Both the position numbers and the translations under genes were made by a program. From NCBI RefSeq assembly GCF_014200395.1, contig NZ_JACHBS010000001.1, positions 1,054,001 to 1,118,000 of the forward strand: a DNA stretch of 64,000 nucleotides. The letters are read 5' to 3'. Below, in pieces: positions 44,475-53,251 of the stretch (the stretch's first letter is position 1; each line of letters starts with the position of its first letter). The notes under the pieces were generated by a model. That model did no database searches and was not told the DNA's origin. It worked only from the letters and a program-made list of their open reading frames with translations. The stretch comes from Microcella frigidaquae (GTDB taxonomy: Bacteria; Actinomycetota; Actinomycetes; Actinomycetales; Microbacteriaceae).

Positions 44475-45782
44475 GTGGAGCTCATCGGTGGCCTCGTCGG
44501 GGGTCTCATCGCCGCGGGCGGCACCGTGCTCGTGGTCACCGCGGCCGTGCTCGTCGGCGGCATCGTGGTCGTGTCGCGGCGGCGCGCGCGACCCGCGCAG
44601 GTGTCGGCGAGCATCCGTCGCCGGGCCGGCTCGGCCCTTGTGCGCGCCGACGACCGTCTGGCCGAGGGCGAGGCCGACGTCGAGTTCGCGGTGGCCCAGT
44701 TCGGCGAGCGGGCCGCGCAGGACTACCGCGGCGCCCTCCGCCGCGCGCAGTCCGACCGCGACGAGATCTTCCGGCTGCACCGGATGATCGATGACGAGCC
44801 GGACGCGGGCCTCGCCAACCGCGAGCGCGCCGACCGCATCGTCATGCTCGCCGATCGCATCGAGCGGGCTCTCGACGAGCAGGCGCGCTCCTTCCGCGAG
44901 CGCCGCTCGCTCGAGTCGACCGCGCCCGAGCGCCTGGAGCGCCTCCGCACGCGCATCGCCGAAGCGCGCGGTCGTCTCGCGGCGGCGACGACGCAGCGGG
45001 ATGCGCTCATCGAGCGCCACGCCCGCTCAGCCCTCGGCCCCGCGGTCGACGCCCCCGAGCGGGCCGCCCGCGCACTCGACCGCGCCGAGGCGCAGGCCGC
45101 GGATGCCGCCCCCGGGTCGACCGCCGCCGCCAGCAGCGTCATGGCGACCATCGCCGATGCTGAGCGCCTGCTGTACGCGGCGGAGGAGGCGCTCGAGCAG
45201 GTCGACGCCGCGGCCGCGCGGCTCGCCGACGCCGTGGCCGCCCTGCAGGGGCTGCGCGACGACGCCCGCGCCGCGCGCACCGAGGCGCTCGAAGCCGCCG
45301 CGACGGCGCCCGACGGCGAGACAGGGGCCGCGATCACGGCCGCCGTGGCGCAGCTGGACGCCGCGGTTGCGGCCACCGGCGCCGGGCCGGCCGGCGGCTC
45401 CTCGGCGAGTGGCGCGGTGGCCGGCTCGGCGGGCGGCGACGCCGATCGACCTTCCGACCCGCTCGAGCTGCTCGACGAGCTGCGCGAGGCGATGGACGCG
45501 GTCGAACTCGCACTCGCCTCCTCCCGCACGCAGGCGCAGCGGCTCGCGCACGCCCGCGAGGCCTACCACGCCGCACGCGTGCAGACCGAGGCGCAGATTC
45601 TCGCCGCGCGCGATGCCCTCGGCTCGGGCGGCTCGGCCGGCGCGCGGGCGCGGCTGGAGGAGGCGGTCGACGAGCTGCGAGCATCCCGCAGCCTGCTCGA
45701 CACCGACCCCGTCGGCGCTCTCGACGCCGTGCGCCGGGCGCTCACCCACGCCCGCGACGCCGAGGTGCTCGCCCGCTACTGA
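44475..45782 (+). CDS. Membrane-anchored coiled-coil protein, like the C-terminal part of TPM-domain proteins
   Basis: A 435-residue protein with one N-terminal membrane segment (AAGGTVLVVTAAVLVGGIVVV), RRR, and then about 390 residues of Ala/Glu/Arg-rich coiled coil. The stretch AGSALVRADDRLAEGEADVE and AVAQFGERAAQDYRGALRRA matches the helical C-terminal region of actinobacterial TPM-domain proteins, but the N-terminal TPM domain itself is absent. A Gly/Ser-rich linker separates the last helical bundle. GTG 44475 is the start, 86 bp from the divergent helicase-like gene. Role unknown; likely a structural or envelope scaffold. Confidence 0.8.
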   Translation: MELIGGLVGGLIAAGGTVLVVTAAVLVGGIVVVSRRRARPAQVSASIRRRAGSALVRADDRLAEGEADVEFAVAQFGERAAQDYRGALRRAQSDRDEIFRLHRMIDDEPDAGLANRERADRIVMLADRIERALDEQARSFRERRSLESTAPERLERLRTRIAEARGRLAAATTQRDALIERHARSALGPAVDAPERAARALDRAEAQAADAAPGSTAAASSVMATIADAERLLYAAEEALEQVDAAAARLADAVAALQGLRDDARAARTEALEAAATAPDGETGAAITAAVAQLDAAVAATGAGPAGGSSASGAVAGSAGGDADRPSDPLELLDELREAMDAVELALASSRTQAQRLAHAREAYHAARVQTEAQILAARDALGSGGSAGARARLEEAVDELRASRSLLDTDPVGALDAVRRALTHARDAEVLARY

Positions 45783-45806
45783 TTCGTCGCTCTCCGACGA
45801 CGGGGC

Positions 45807-46457
45807 TCAGCGGGCCTGCAGCCAGGCCAATACCGCGAGCACGCGGCGGTGGTCGCCGGCGGCCTCGTCCAGCTGCAGCTTTCCGAAGATCGACGAGATG
45901 TGCTTCTCGACGGCGCCGACTCCGATGAACAGGGTGGCAGCGATCGCCGCGTTCGTGCGGCCCTGCGCCATGAGCTCGAGCACCTCGCGCTCGCGCGCCG
46001 TCAGCGACTGCAGCGGGTCGACGCGGCGAGCCATGAGCTGCGTCACGACCTCGGGGTCGAGAACGGTGCCGCCCGCGGCGACCCGCTCGAGAGCATCCCG
46101 CACCTCGTCGAGCGAGACGACGCGATCTTTCAGCAGGTAGCCGACCCCGCCCGTGCCCGCCGCGAGCAGCTCTTGCGCGTAGGCGACCTCGACGTACTGC
46201 GACAGCAGCAGGATCGCCACGCCGGGATGCGCCGCTCGCAGCGCGATCGCGGCCCGCACCCCCTCGTCGCGGAACGTCGGCGGCATGCGCACGTCGAGCA
46301 CGACCGCATCGGGTGCGAGGGCGGGCACCGCGGCGAGCAGGGCGTCGGCATCGCCGAACGCCCCGACCACCTCGACCCCCGCCTCCTGCAGCACGCGCAC
46401 CAGCCCTTCGCGCAGCAGCACCGAATCATCGGCGACGGCGACGCGAAGGGCTGGCAT
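45807..46457 (-). CDS. NarL/FixJ-family response regulator
   Basis: A 216-residue two-component regulator. The receiver domain has the acidic pair VAVADDSVLL, phospho-acceptor Asp55 in AVVLDVRMPP, and the switch Lys in GYLLKDRV. The C-terminal LuxR-type HTH is LTAREREVLELMAQGRTNAA followed by VGAVEKHISSIFGKL. ATG 46457 is chosen, 10 bp after the histidine kinase stop; a longer start at 46475 would overlap it. It is the partner of the upstream kinase. Confidence 0.93.
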   Translation of the reverse strand: MPALRVAVADDSVLLREGLVRVLQEAGVEVVGAFGDADALLAAVPALAPDAVVLDVRMPPTFRDEGVRAAIALRAAHPGVAILLLSQYVEVAYAQELLAAGTGGVGYLLKDRVVSLDEVRDALERVAAGGTVLDPEVVTQLMARRVDPLQSLTAREREVLELMAQGRTNAAIAATLFIGVGAVEKHISSIFGKLQLDEAAGDHRRVLAVLAWLQAR

Positions 46458-46467
46458 GGGGTTCAGC

Positions 46468-47850
46468 CTAGGCACCCGGCTCGGCGGCCGGGGCTGCCTC
46501 GGCGGGTGTGGATGCGGAGCCCACGCCCGCCACCGGCACCGTCACGGCGACGCGGGTCGGGCCGCCCTCGGGGCTGACGAGCGCGAAGGTTCCGCCGAGG
46601 CCGGCCGCGCGGTCGCGCAACCCCGCGAGGCCGTGCCCGGCCTTCTCGGCCGCGCCGCCCACGCCGTCGTCGGTCACGGCAATCGTGAGCTGCCCGTTGA
46701 TGTTCGTGACGCTCAGGGTGATCGCACTCGCCTGCGAGTGCTTCGCCGCGTTGGCGATGAGCTCGCTCGCCACGAAGTAGGCGGTGCGGGCCACCTCGTC
46801 GGGCAGGTTCGCGGTCGCGCCGAGTTCCGACTCGAGGGTCACGGGGATGCTCGACCGGGTGGCCAGCGACTCGAGGGCGGCGAACAGTCCGCGATCGAGC
46901 AGCAGCGGCGGCGCGAAACCGCGCGACACGTTGCGCAGTTCGTCGAGGGCGTCTTGCGCCTGGCGGCGAGCATCCTGAATCAGGCCGACGGCGGCTTCGG
47001 GGTCGTCGCCGAGGCGGCGCTCGGCGGCGGCGAGGTCCATCTGCAGGCGGATCAGCCGCTGCTGCGGCCCGTCGTGGATGTCGCGCTCGATGCGGCGCAG
47101 GGCCGAGCCCTCGGCCGCGACGGCCGCCTGGCGCGAGGTGAACAGGCTCGACACCTGCTGCTCGAGCTGCTCGTTGGTGAAGCGGCCCAGGAAGGGGCGC
47201 GCGATCGCGGCGTGCAGCCAGGTGAGGCCGCGCAGCACGTAGGGCAGGGTCAGCAGGGCGATGACGCCGAGCACGATCGCGAGGCCGGCGAGCACCGGCA
47301 GCGCCTCGACGAGGATGCGCGGACCGGACGACGCCGGGCTACCGACGAGAGCCCACTCATCTCCGACGATCGCGAACCGGATCGGCAGCCCGACCGCCAC
47401 CGCGATGAGCGTGAACCACAGCACGAGCACGACGAAGCTGACCGTCGCGATGATCGGCGCGATAATCGCGCCGTGCAGCAGGCTCAACCAGTAGCGGCCG
47501 TTGGCGAGCGGGCGCAGCCAGCGCTTCCACCAGACCATGGTCGGGTCGGGCCGCCAGTCGGGCTCGCTGATCGGCGTCTCGCCCGAGAGCCGCAGGCGGG
47601 CCACCTCGAACGCCCCGAAGTAACGCGCAAGCAACAGTGTCAGCGAGAACGCGAAGATGCCGACCACGAAGACCAGCAGGCTCACCGCCCCCGAGACGAA
47701 GGTGTTGAGGATCGCGCTCACGGCGATCGCGATGATGAACGTGGGTACGAGGTAGCCAAGCGCGCGGGGCACGCGGCGCCAGAGGGCGCCGTAGCTCCAC
47801 GTGTCGGCGACGGCAGGCGCCGACGCGGCGGTGGCGGGTGCGGTGGTCAT
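46468..47850 (-). CDS. Sensor histidine kinase, NarL-type
   Basis: A 460-residue membrane kinase. The N-terminal half has six hydrophobic segments including a DUF4118/Sdpi-like sensor region (RALGYLVPTFIIAIAVSAIL, ISLLHG and IIAPIIATVSFVVLVLWFT). The HisKA_3 dimerisation helix has the phospho-acceptor His in RRIERDIHDGPQQRL, and the HATPase domain has SELIANAAKHSQAS (N box) and DDGVGGAAEKAGHGLAGLRD (G boxes). It forms an operon with the response regulator downstream. Signals sensed by this type are often envelope stress. Confidence 0.92.
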   Translation of the reverse strand: MTTAPATAASAPAVADTWSYGALWRRVPRALGYLVPTFIIAIAVSAILNTFVSGAVSLLVFVVGIFAFSLTLLLARYFGAFEVARLRLSGETPISEPDWRPDPTMVWWKRWLRPLANGRYWLSLLHGAIIAPIIATVSFVVLVLWFTLIAVAVGLPIRFAIVGDEWALVGSPASSGPRILVEALPVLAGLAIVLGVIALLTLPYVLRGLTWLHAAIARPFLGRFTNEQLEQQVSSLFTSRQAAVAAEGSALRRIERDIHDGPQQRLIRLQMDLAAAERRLGDDPEAAVGLIQDARRQAQDALDELRNVSRGFAPPLLLDRGLFAALESLATRSSIPVTLESELGATANLPDEVARTAYFVASELIANAAKHSQASAITLSVTNINGQLTIAVTDDGVGGAAEKAGHGLAGLRDRAAGLGGTFALVSPEGGPTRVAVTVPVAGVGSASTPAEAAPAAEPGA

Positions 47851-47972
47851 GAAATCTCCTGGTCTGAGGCTGGCACGTCACTGCTGTGGCGTGGTACCTC
47901 CACACTCGCGAGCGCGGGCCCGCTGCAGAATGCGGCCCACCCCCGAACTGCGGTAGGGCTAACCCCCCAAGT

Positions 47973-48058
47973 CGGAGTAACGACGGAGACTGACCTGTTC
48001 CACACCCAAACGTCGGGAAACACAGGTGTGGAACAGGTCAGTCTCCGTCGTTGCTCCG
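47973..48058. repeat. Inverted repeat with 34-bp arms
   Basis: Arms at 47973-48006 and 48025-48058 are complementary in 33 of 34 positions (left arm begins CGGAGTAACGACGGAGAC) with an 18-nt loop. The element lies between the stop of the rlmA-like gene and the start of the kinase gene, both on the minus strand. It is far longer than a usual terminator stem. Its sequence is unrelated to the 89-bp elements. Confidence 0.85.
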
Positions 48059-48066
48059 AACTCGGG

Positions 48067-48909
48067 TCAGGGTACCCGCAGGGCGAGCACCGTCACGGCG
48101 AGGGTCACCGAGATGGGGGCGCTCCAGCCCTCGAGCACGGCACCGACCTTCGCACGATCCTGGTGGAACGCGTTCGGCCCCATGAACACGGCATCGAGTG
48201 CCTGCTCGACCGTGAGCGCGACACGGCTGCGCACCTCCGCGCGCGACACGAGCGCCGCATCCGGGATGCTCACCGCCACCTCGTCCGCCTTGCCGGCCGG
48301 CACTTTCAAGAGCTTGAGGCCGTGCCCGAGCTCGCGCATGTGGTCGGCGTCGGGCACGACGACGACGACGGTGCCGCCCGGCGCGAGGATGCGGCGCACC
48401 TCGCTCGCGCTGCCGGGCGCGAAGATGCGCAGAGCGACGTTGACGCTGGCGTCGCGCAGCGGGATGCCCGTCCAGACGTCCGCGCTCACCGCGGCCAGGC
48501 GCTCGTGCGCGCGGGCCGCGGTGCGGACCGCCGGCACGGAGGCGTCGAGCACGACGCCGCGCAGGTCGGGGCGAGCATCCAGGATCGCGGAGGCGTACCA
48601 GCCGGTACCGCCACCGAGGTCGGCGAGCCAGCCGCGCGCATCGGCGGGAACGGCCGCGAGCACGGCCGCACGGATGTCGTCGTGGAACCCCGCGCCCTGG
48701 AACCGCTCGCGCGCCTCGAGCATCTCGACCGTGTCGCCGCTCGCCGGCGCCCCTTTGCCCTTGTGCGCGGCGCGCAGCCCGAGGTAGCCCTGACGGGCGC
48801 GGTCGAAGTGGTGGCGGCTGGGGCAGCTCGCTCCCCCGTCGGCCGCGACCAGCGGCGCGCCGCAGCTCGGGCACTGCAGGAGGTCGAAGGCCGCGTCGAG
48901 GATGCTCAC
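48067..48909 (-). CDS. 23S rRNA guanine methyltransferase, RlmA type
   Basis: A 280-residue SAM-dependent methyltransferase of the RlmA/TlrB family, which methylates G745 or G748 of 23S rRNA. The N-terminal zinc site is made by LLQCPSCGAPLV and ASCPSRHHFDRARQGYLGL; SAM binding is by WLADLGGGTGWYASAILD; NVALRIFAPGSASEVRRILA is the catalytic-side strand. GTG 48909 is chosen because it starts right at the family N-terminus. Members in producers of macrolides give resistance; here a housekeeping role is more likely. Confidence 0.9.
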   Translation of the reverse strand: MSILDAAFDLLQCPSCGAPLVAADGGASCPSRHHFDRARQGYLGLRAAHKGKGAPASGDTVEMLEARERFQGAGFHDDIRAAVLAAVPADARGWLADLGGGTGWYASAILDARPDLRGVVLDASVPAVRTAARAHERLAAVSADVWTGIPLRDASVNVALRIFAPGSASEVRRILAPGGTVVVVVPDADHMRELGHGLKLLKVPAGKADEVAVSIPDAALVSRAEVRSRVALTVEQALDAVFMGPNAFHQDRAKVGAVLEGWSAPISVTLAVTVLALRVP

Positions 48910-49028
48910 TCGCGCAACCGTACCCGCTCGGGCGCCCGCGGGGCCCCGCGCGGCGGAGCGCTCGGTACGCTGAACCCGGCGACTCCCGAGCAGGTTCGGC
49001 GGCCATCCCTTCACAGCGAAAGACACCC

Positions 49029-49880
49029 GTGGCCGTCGTCTACACCCTCATCAACGCCCTGTTCATCTCGATGAGCAACGTGCTGGGCGGCGAGGCGGCC
49101 AAGCGCCTGCCGCTCGCCGTGGTCGTCGCCATCACCGGCCCGACCACGATCGTGCTGGCGCTCGTGATCGCCGTGCTCTTCCCGGGCGCCCCCAGCGAGC
49201 CCGGCTTCTGGATCGGCTTCCTCGCCGGCCTCTTCGGCGGCTCGGGCCTGCCGGTCGCCTACCGCGCCTTCGCGCACGGGCCAGTGGGCATCGTCGGCGC
49301 GGTGCTTGCCGTCGTCGGCACGGCGTGGTTGACGATCGCGGGCATCGTCACGGGCGAGCCGATCACGCCACTGCGACTCGCGGGGCTCGCCCTGTGCATG
49401 CTGGCGATCCTGCTTGTCACCTACCGCCCGCCCGTCGACGGGGTGCGGCCGAATCTGCGGGGGCCGCTGCTGGCGCTCGTCGCGGGCACCCTCTTCACGG
49501 GCTTCATCGTGACGATCAATACCGCGCCCGCCGCCGACGGCCTGTGGCCGGTCGTGGGGGCGCGCTTCGGAGTCACGACGGTCGCGCTCGTCTTCCTCGT
49601 CGGGATGCTCATCCGCACCCGCGGCCGCCTCCTGCCGCATCGACTCACCGGGCGGATGCTGCTCTTCCCGATCGCCGCGGGCGTCACCGACATCCTCGGC
49701 AACCTTTTCCTCGTGCTCGCGCTGCAGACCGGCGACCTCGTGCTGCTGGCGATCCTGTCGCCCGCGGCACCGATCTTCACGGCGATCATCGGGCGGGTGT
49801 TCCTCGGCGAGCGGATGACCCGCTGGCAGATCCTCGGCCTCGTCGTCGCCTCGGCCGCCCTCATCCTCGCGTCGCTCTAG
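49029..49880 (+). CDS. DMT-superfamily transporter (EamA-like)
   Basis: A 283-residue protein with ten hydrophobic segments in two repeats, as in EamA-type exporters. Hallmarks are GGSGLPVAYRAFAHGPVGIV in the first repeat and AILSPAAPIFTAIIGRVFLG with ERMTRWQILGLVV in the second. Start is GTG. Such proteins export amino acids, nucleosides or small metabolites. It overlaps the convergent DUF1801 gene by 4 nt. Confidence 0.87.
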   Translation: MAVVYTLINALFISMSNVLGGEAAKRLPLAVVVAITGPTTIVLALVIAVLFPGAPSEPGFWIGFLAGLFGGSGLPVAYRAFAHGPVGIVGAVLAVVGTAWLTIAGIVTGEPITPLRLAGLALCMLAILLVTYRPPVDGVRPNLRGPLLALVAGTLFTGFIVTINTAPAADGLWPVVGARFGVTTVALVFLVGMLIRTRGRLLPHRLTGRMLLFPIAAGVTDILGNLFLVLALQTGDLVLLAILSPAAPIFTAIIGRVFLGERMTRWQILGLVVASAALILASL

Positions 49881-50236
49881 CCCGCAGTGCCGGCGGCGCG
49901 TGGCGCACGCGCGGCGAGCGCGGCGGCGATCGCCTCGACGACGTCGAGTGGCAGCGGCTGCGCGTGCGGGAAGTGCACCGCGTCGGTCTTCGCGCGGTAC
50001 GGCCCGACGAGCGTCTCGTAGCTCTCGTCACCGCGGTAGACGGGATAGAGCGCGAGGTGCTTCGCCCACGCGGCGTAGTGCAGACCGTGGCGGGCGTCGA
50101 TCATGACCGCGGGCATCCCGTACCGGAACGACTCGATGCCGGTTGGGATGCGGCGCCGCAGCACGGCGCGCACCACCTCCAGCCGCTCACGCGCGACGGG
50201 CGGTGCCGCGGCGATGTATGCGTCGATCTCTCTCAC
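49877..50236 (-). CDS. DUF1801-family protein
   Basis: A 119-residue protein of the DUF1801/YdhG fold: VREIDAYIAAAPPVARERLE N-terminus, IPTGIESFRYGMPAV with the conserved Glu and Tyr, and AAWAKHLALYPVYRG. Related proteins have been called iron chaperones or are of unknown function. Ends overlapping the transporter gene; starts 23 bp from copy B of the 89-bp element. Confidence 0.88.
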   Translation of the reverse strand: MREIDAYIAAAPPVARERLEVVRAVLRRRIPTGIESFRYGMPAVMIDARHGLHYAAWAKHLALYPVYRGDESYETLVGPYRAKTDAVHFPHAQPLPLDVVEAIAAALAARAPRAAGTAG

Positions 50237-50258
50237 GCGCCCATCCTCCCGCCCCGCG

Positions 50259-50347
50259 TGTCACAAATCACGGAGTTTCGGTGCCGCATCGACCTCTTCG
50301 CGCCGAGGTCGGGGGCACGCAGTCCGCACAGTCCGTGATTTGTGACA
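50259..50347. repeat. 89-bp palindromic intergenic element, copy B
   Basis: Arms TGTCACAAATCACGGA (50259-50274) and TCCGTGATTTGTGACA (50332-50347) are perfect inverted repeats around 57 bp beginning GTTTCGG. Same size and same arm family as copy A at 40490-40578; the interior is more diverged. It lies between two minus-strand genes. Confidence 0.88.
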
Positions 50348-50378
50348 ACGACAGGAGTGACGGGATGCGGGGCGCGAG

Positions 50379-51452
50379 TCAGCGGGCGGCGGCGACGCGG
50401 GCGAGCGCGAGGGCGTCGGCCGCGTCGAGCGGGGTCACGCCGTCGGCGGCGGCGCGGGCGAGCACCTCGGCGAGGGTGTCGCCGATCGCGTGCAGCCGCG
50501 CGGTCACGGTCTCGGGGGTCTCGCCGCGCTCGGTCAGCGCGAGGTGGATGACACCGCCCGCGTTGACGACGTAGTCGGGGGCGTACAGGATGCCCCGCGC
50601 AGCCAGCGCGTCGGCACCGCTGCGCTCGGCCAACGGGTTGTTCGCCGGCCCGCAGACGGCGCGCACCGGCAGCCGCTCAATCACGGGTGCGGTCAGGATT
50701 CCTCCGAGCCCGGCCGGCACGAACACGTCGGCGGGAGTCGTGACGGCGTCGGCCGCGTCGATCCACGTGGCGCCCAGCTCGTCGGCGAGGGCGCGCGCCG
50801 CCGGGTTGATGTCGGTGACGGTCAGCTCGGCGCCGTCGGCGGCGAGCAGCCGGGCGAGGCGCGAGCCCACCTGCCCGAGCCCGGCGATGACGAACGAGCG
50901 CCCGGCGGGGTCGGGGCTGCCGACCACGTTGCGCAGCACCTCGCCGATCGACGCGCGCACGCCGACCGCGGTCGCGGCCCCGGGCTCCCCCGAGCCGCCC
51001 GACGCGGCAGGCAGGCCGACGACGTGCGCCGTCCGCTCGCGCACCACGGCCATGTCGTGCTCGGTCACACCCACGTCTTCGGTCGTGATGTAGCTGCCGC
51101 CGAACGACTCGACGAGGTCGCCGAGGTCGAGGAGGGCATCCCGCCGCCGCAGGTGGTCGAGGAGGAAGCCCGGCGGCAGCGCGATGACGGCCTTGCCGCC
51201 GCCCGCGCCGACGTCGGCGAGCGCGTTCTTCATCGTCATGGCGCGGGCGAGGCGCATCGCGTCACCGAGCCCGTCGGACCAGTGCGGATAGCTCCACAGG
51301 CGGCAGCCGCCGAGGGCGGGGCCGAGCGCGCTCGAGTGCAGGGCGACGGTGATGCGCAGCCCCGACCGGCCGCCGGTCACGGTGGTGACGCGCTCGTGAT
51401 CGAAGTCGGGCACGGCGGGCAGAGGGCTGGAAGCGATGGGGGCGATGGTCAT
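50379..51452 (-). CDS. Leu/Phe/Val dehydrogenase
   Basis: A 357-residue NAD-dependent amino acid dehydrogenase that deaminates branched or aromatic amino acids. The catalytic Lys is in DVGAGGGKAVIALPPG, preceded by MTMKNALA; the Rossmann motif is IAGLGQVGSRLARLL with TDIN for NAD selectivity; and CGPANNPLAERSGADALAAR with VVNAGGVIHLA closes the domain. Start is ATG 51452, overlapping the end of the decarboxylase gene by 4 nt. Together they would turn, for example, leucine or phenylalanine into an aldehyde. Confidence 0.93.
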   Translation of the reverse strand: MTIAPIASSPLPAVPDFDHERVTTVTGGRSGLRITVALHSSALGPALGGCRLWSYPHWSDGLGDAMRLARAMTMKNALADVGAGGGKAVIALPPGFLLDHLRRRDALLDLGDLVESFGGSYITTEDVGVTEHDMAVVRERTAHVVGLPAASGGSGEPGAATAVGVRASIGEVLRNVVGSPDPAGRSFVIAGLGQVGSRLARLLAADGAELTVTDINPAARALADELGATWIDAADAVTTPADVFVPAGLGGILTAPVIERLPVRAVCGPANNPLAERSGADALAARGILYAPDYVVNAGGVIHLALTERGETPETVTARLHAIGDTLAEVLARAAADGVTPLDAADALALARVAAAR

Positions 51453-53194
51453 GCGTGCTCCTGGAGTGCGGCGGGCCGGTTGCCGAGCCGGCGGGCCAGC
51501 TCGACGAGCAGGCGCGGGGCGTCGTCGCGCGGCAGGGTCAGGTGCGCGAAGACCGGCACCTCGGGCATGGCGGTGGCATCGGCGAGCACCGACCGCAGGT
51601 CACCGACCGTCGGGGCCCGCCGCACGTGCACGTGAGCACCGCCGAGCGCGGCCGGGATGAGCCGCCAGTTCCAGGCCACGACGTCCTGGTAGACGGCCTC
51701 CGGGCTGCGGATCATGCGCTCGACCGTATACCCGGCGTTGTCGATGAGCAGGATGACCGGCGCAAGACCGTGATGGAAGACCTGCCCGAGCTCCTGCACG
51801 GTCAGCTGCGCCGCTCCGTCGCCGATGATCAGCACGGGCCGACGCTGCGGGCGTGCGAGCCCCGCGCCGAGGGTCGCGGGAATCGTGTAGCCGATCGACG
51901 ACCAGACGGGCTGCCCGAGCAGGTCACAGCGATCGGGCAGGGTGAGATCGAGCGCGCCGTAGAACGCGGTGCCGGCCTCGGCGATGAGCGTCGTGTCGGG
52001 CGGAAGCCAGGCCTGCACCTCCGCCCACAGGGCTGCATGGTCGAGCGGGGCGTCGTCGTCGCTCGGCGGTGCGACGGTCGCGAGCGGCGCGACGGCGTCG
52101 GACGAGGCGGGCAGAGTCGCGGCCGCGATCACGCGGTCGAGGGCGGCGATCGCGTCGTCGAGTCGCACGTCGGCGAACACCGCATACCCGACCCGCGCGT
52201 GGTCGAGGGCCAGCTCGACGGCGGCCGCCGGGTCGAAGCCCTGGGTGAAGAACCCGGTCGTGAAGTCGCTGACGACCGTGCCGATCATGATCAGCAGGGT
52301 GGCCTCATCGACGGCACGGCGCGTGGCCTCGCGCTGCGTGATGGCGCCCATGTAGGTGCCGAGGCTCGCCGGGTGGTCCTCATCGATCACCGCCTTCGAG
52401 CCGACCTGCGAGGCGATGCGCACTCCGGGCAGCGCGGCGAGCGCGGCAACATCGGCCTCGACGCCGCAACGGTGGATGCGGGGACCGGCCAGCACCGTCA
52501 CCACGGGCTCCCCCTCCCCCGTGTCGGAGGGCACGTGAGCCACGGCCTGCGCGAGCGCCCGCTCGAAGGCGGCCAGAGCACCGGGGTCGCTCGCACGCGG
52601 CCGCAGCGGCTCCGCCAGCCGCGCGGCGTCCTCGGGCGCGAGCTCGGCGACCGCCACGTCGGTCGGGATCCCCAGGTACACGGGCTTGCTCGTACTGAGC
52701 GCCACGGTCAGCACGCGGTCGATCTCGACCGCGGCGCTGCCGCTGATCAGCACCGCCTGTGCGGCGGTGACCTCGCGGAAGACCCGCACGAAGTGCTCGT
52801 GGTCGCCGTCGAGGAGGCTGTGGTGCAGCAGGGCCCCGCTGCCGAGCGCCCCCGTGGCGGGCATGCCGACGATGCTCACGACGGGCACGTCCTCGGCGAA
52901 CGCGCCGGCGATGCCGTTGATGGCGCTGAGCTCGCCGACGCCGTAGGTGGTCACGATCGCTCCCATGGTGCGGCCGACGCGGGCGTAGCCGTCGGCGGCG
53001 TAGGCGGCGTTGAGCTCGTTGCTCGAGCCGACCCACTGCAGGGCGGGCGAGCCGTCGCCGGGGGCAGCGAGCAACTCGTCGAGCAGCGCCAGGGTGAAGT
53101 CTCCCGGCACCCCGAAGGCATGGGCGGCTCCGCACTGCCGCAGGCGGGCCGCCAGGTAGCGGCCGACGGTCAGGGGTGCCTCATTGCTCACCAT
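51449..53194 (-). CDS. Indolepyruvate/2-oxo-acid decarboxylase
   Basis: A 581-residue thiamine-diphosphate enzyme. The N-terminal AFGVPGDFTLALLDELL and WVGSSNELNAAYAADGYAR carry the catalytic Glu, TTYGVGELSAINGIAGA the cofactor contacts, and the C-terminal IIGDGAAQLTVQELG ... LLIDNAGYTVE is the Mg/ThDP motif. It belongs to the indolepyruvate/phenylpyruvate/pyruvate decarboxylase group. ATG 53194 is chosen, since longer frames read into the divergent regulator gene. It is followed by an overlapping amino-acid dehydrogenase gene, forming a short Ehrlich-type catabolic pathway. Confidence 0.93.
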   Translation of the reverse strand: MVSNEAPLTVGRYLAARLRQCGAAHAFGVPGDFTLALLDELLAAPGDGSPALQWVGSSNELNAAYAADGYARVGRTMGAIVTTYGVGELSAINGIAGAFAEDVPVVSIVGMPATGALGSGALLHHSLLDGDHEHFVRVFREVTAAQAVLISGSAAVEIDRVLTVALSTSKPVYLGIPTDVAVAELAPEDAARLAEPLRPRASDPGALAAFERALAQAVAHVPSDTGEGEPVVTVLAGPRIHRCGVEADVAALAALPGVRIASQVGSKAVIDEDHPASLGTYMGAITQREATRRAVDEATLLIMIGTVVSDFTTGFFTQGFDPAAAVELALDHARVGYAVFADVRLDDAIAALDRVIAAATLPASSDAVAPLATVAPPSDDDAPLDHAALWAEVQAWLPPDTTLIAEAGTAFYGALDLTLPDRCDLLGQPVWSSIGYTIPATLGAGLARPQRRPVLIIGDGAAQLTVQELGQVFHHGLAPVILLIDNAGYTVERMIRSPEAVYQDVVAWNWRLIPAALGGAHVHVRRAPTVGDLRSVLADATAMPEVPVFAHLTLPRDDAPRLLVELARRLGNRPAALQEHA

Positions 53195-53251
53195 GACCAG
53201 AACTCTGCACCCGTATCCGCTGCAGGAGCCAGAGCCGACGCTCATGCTGAT

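Noticed and set aside
40573..44787. A 1404-codon open frame opposite the helicase-fold gene
   Set aside because: Composition and lack of motifs show it is the antisense shadow of the 1259-aa gene; the opposite strand has clear helicase-type motifs.
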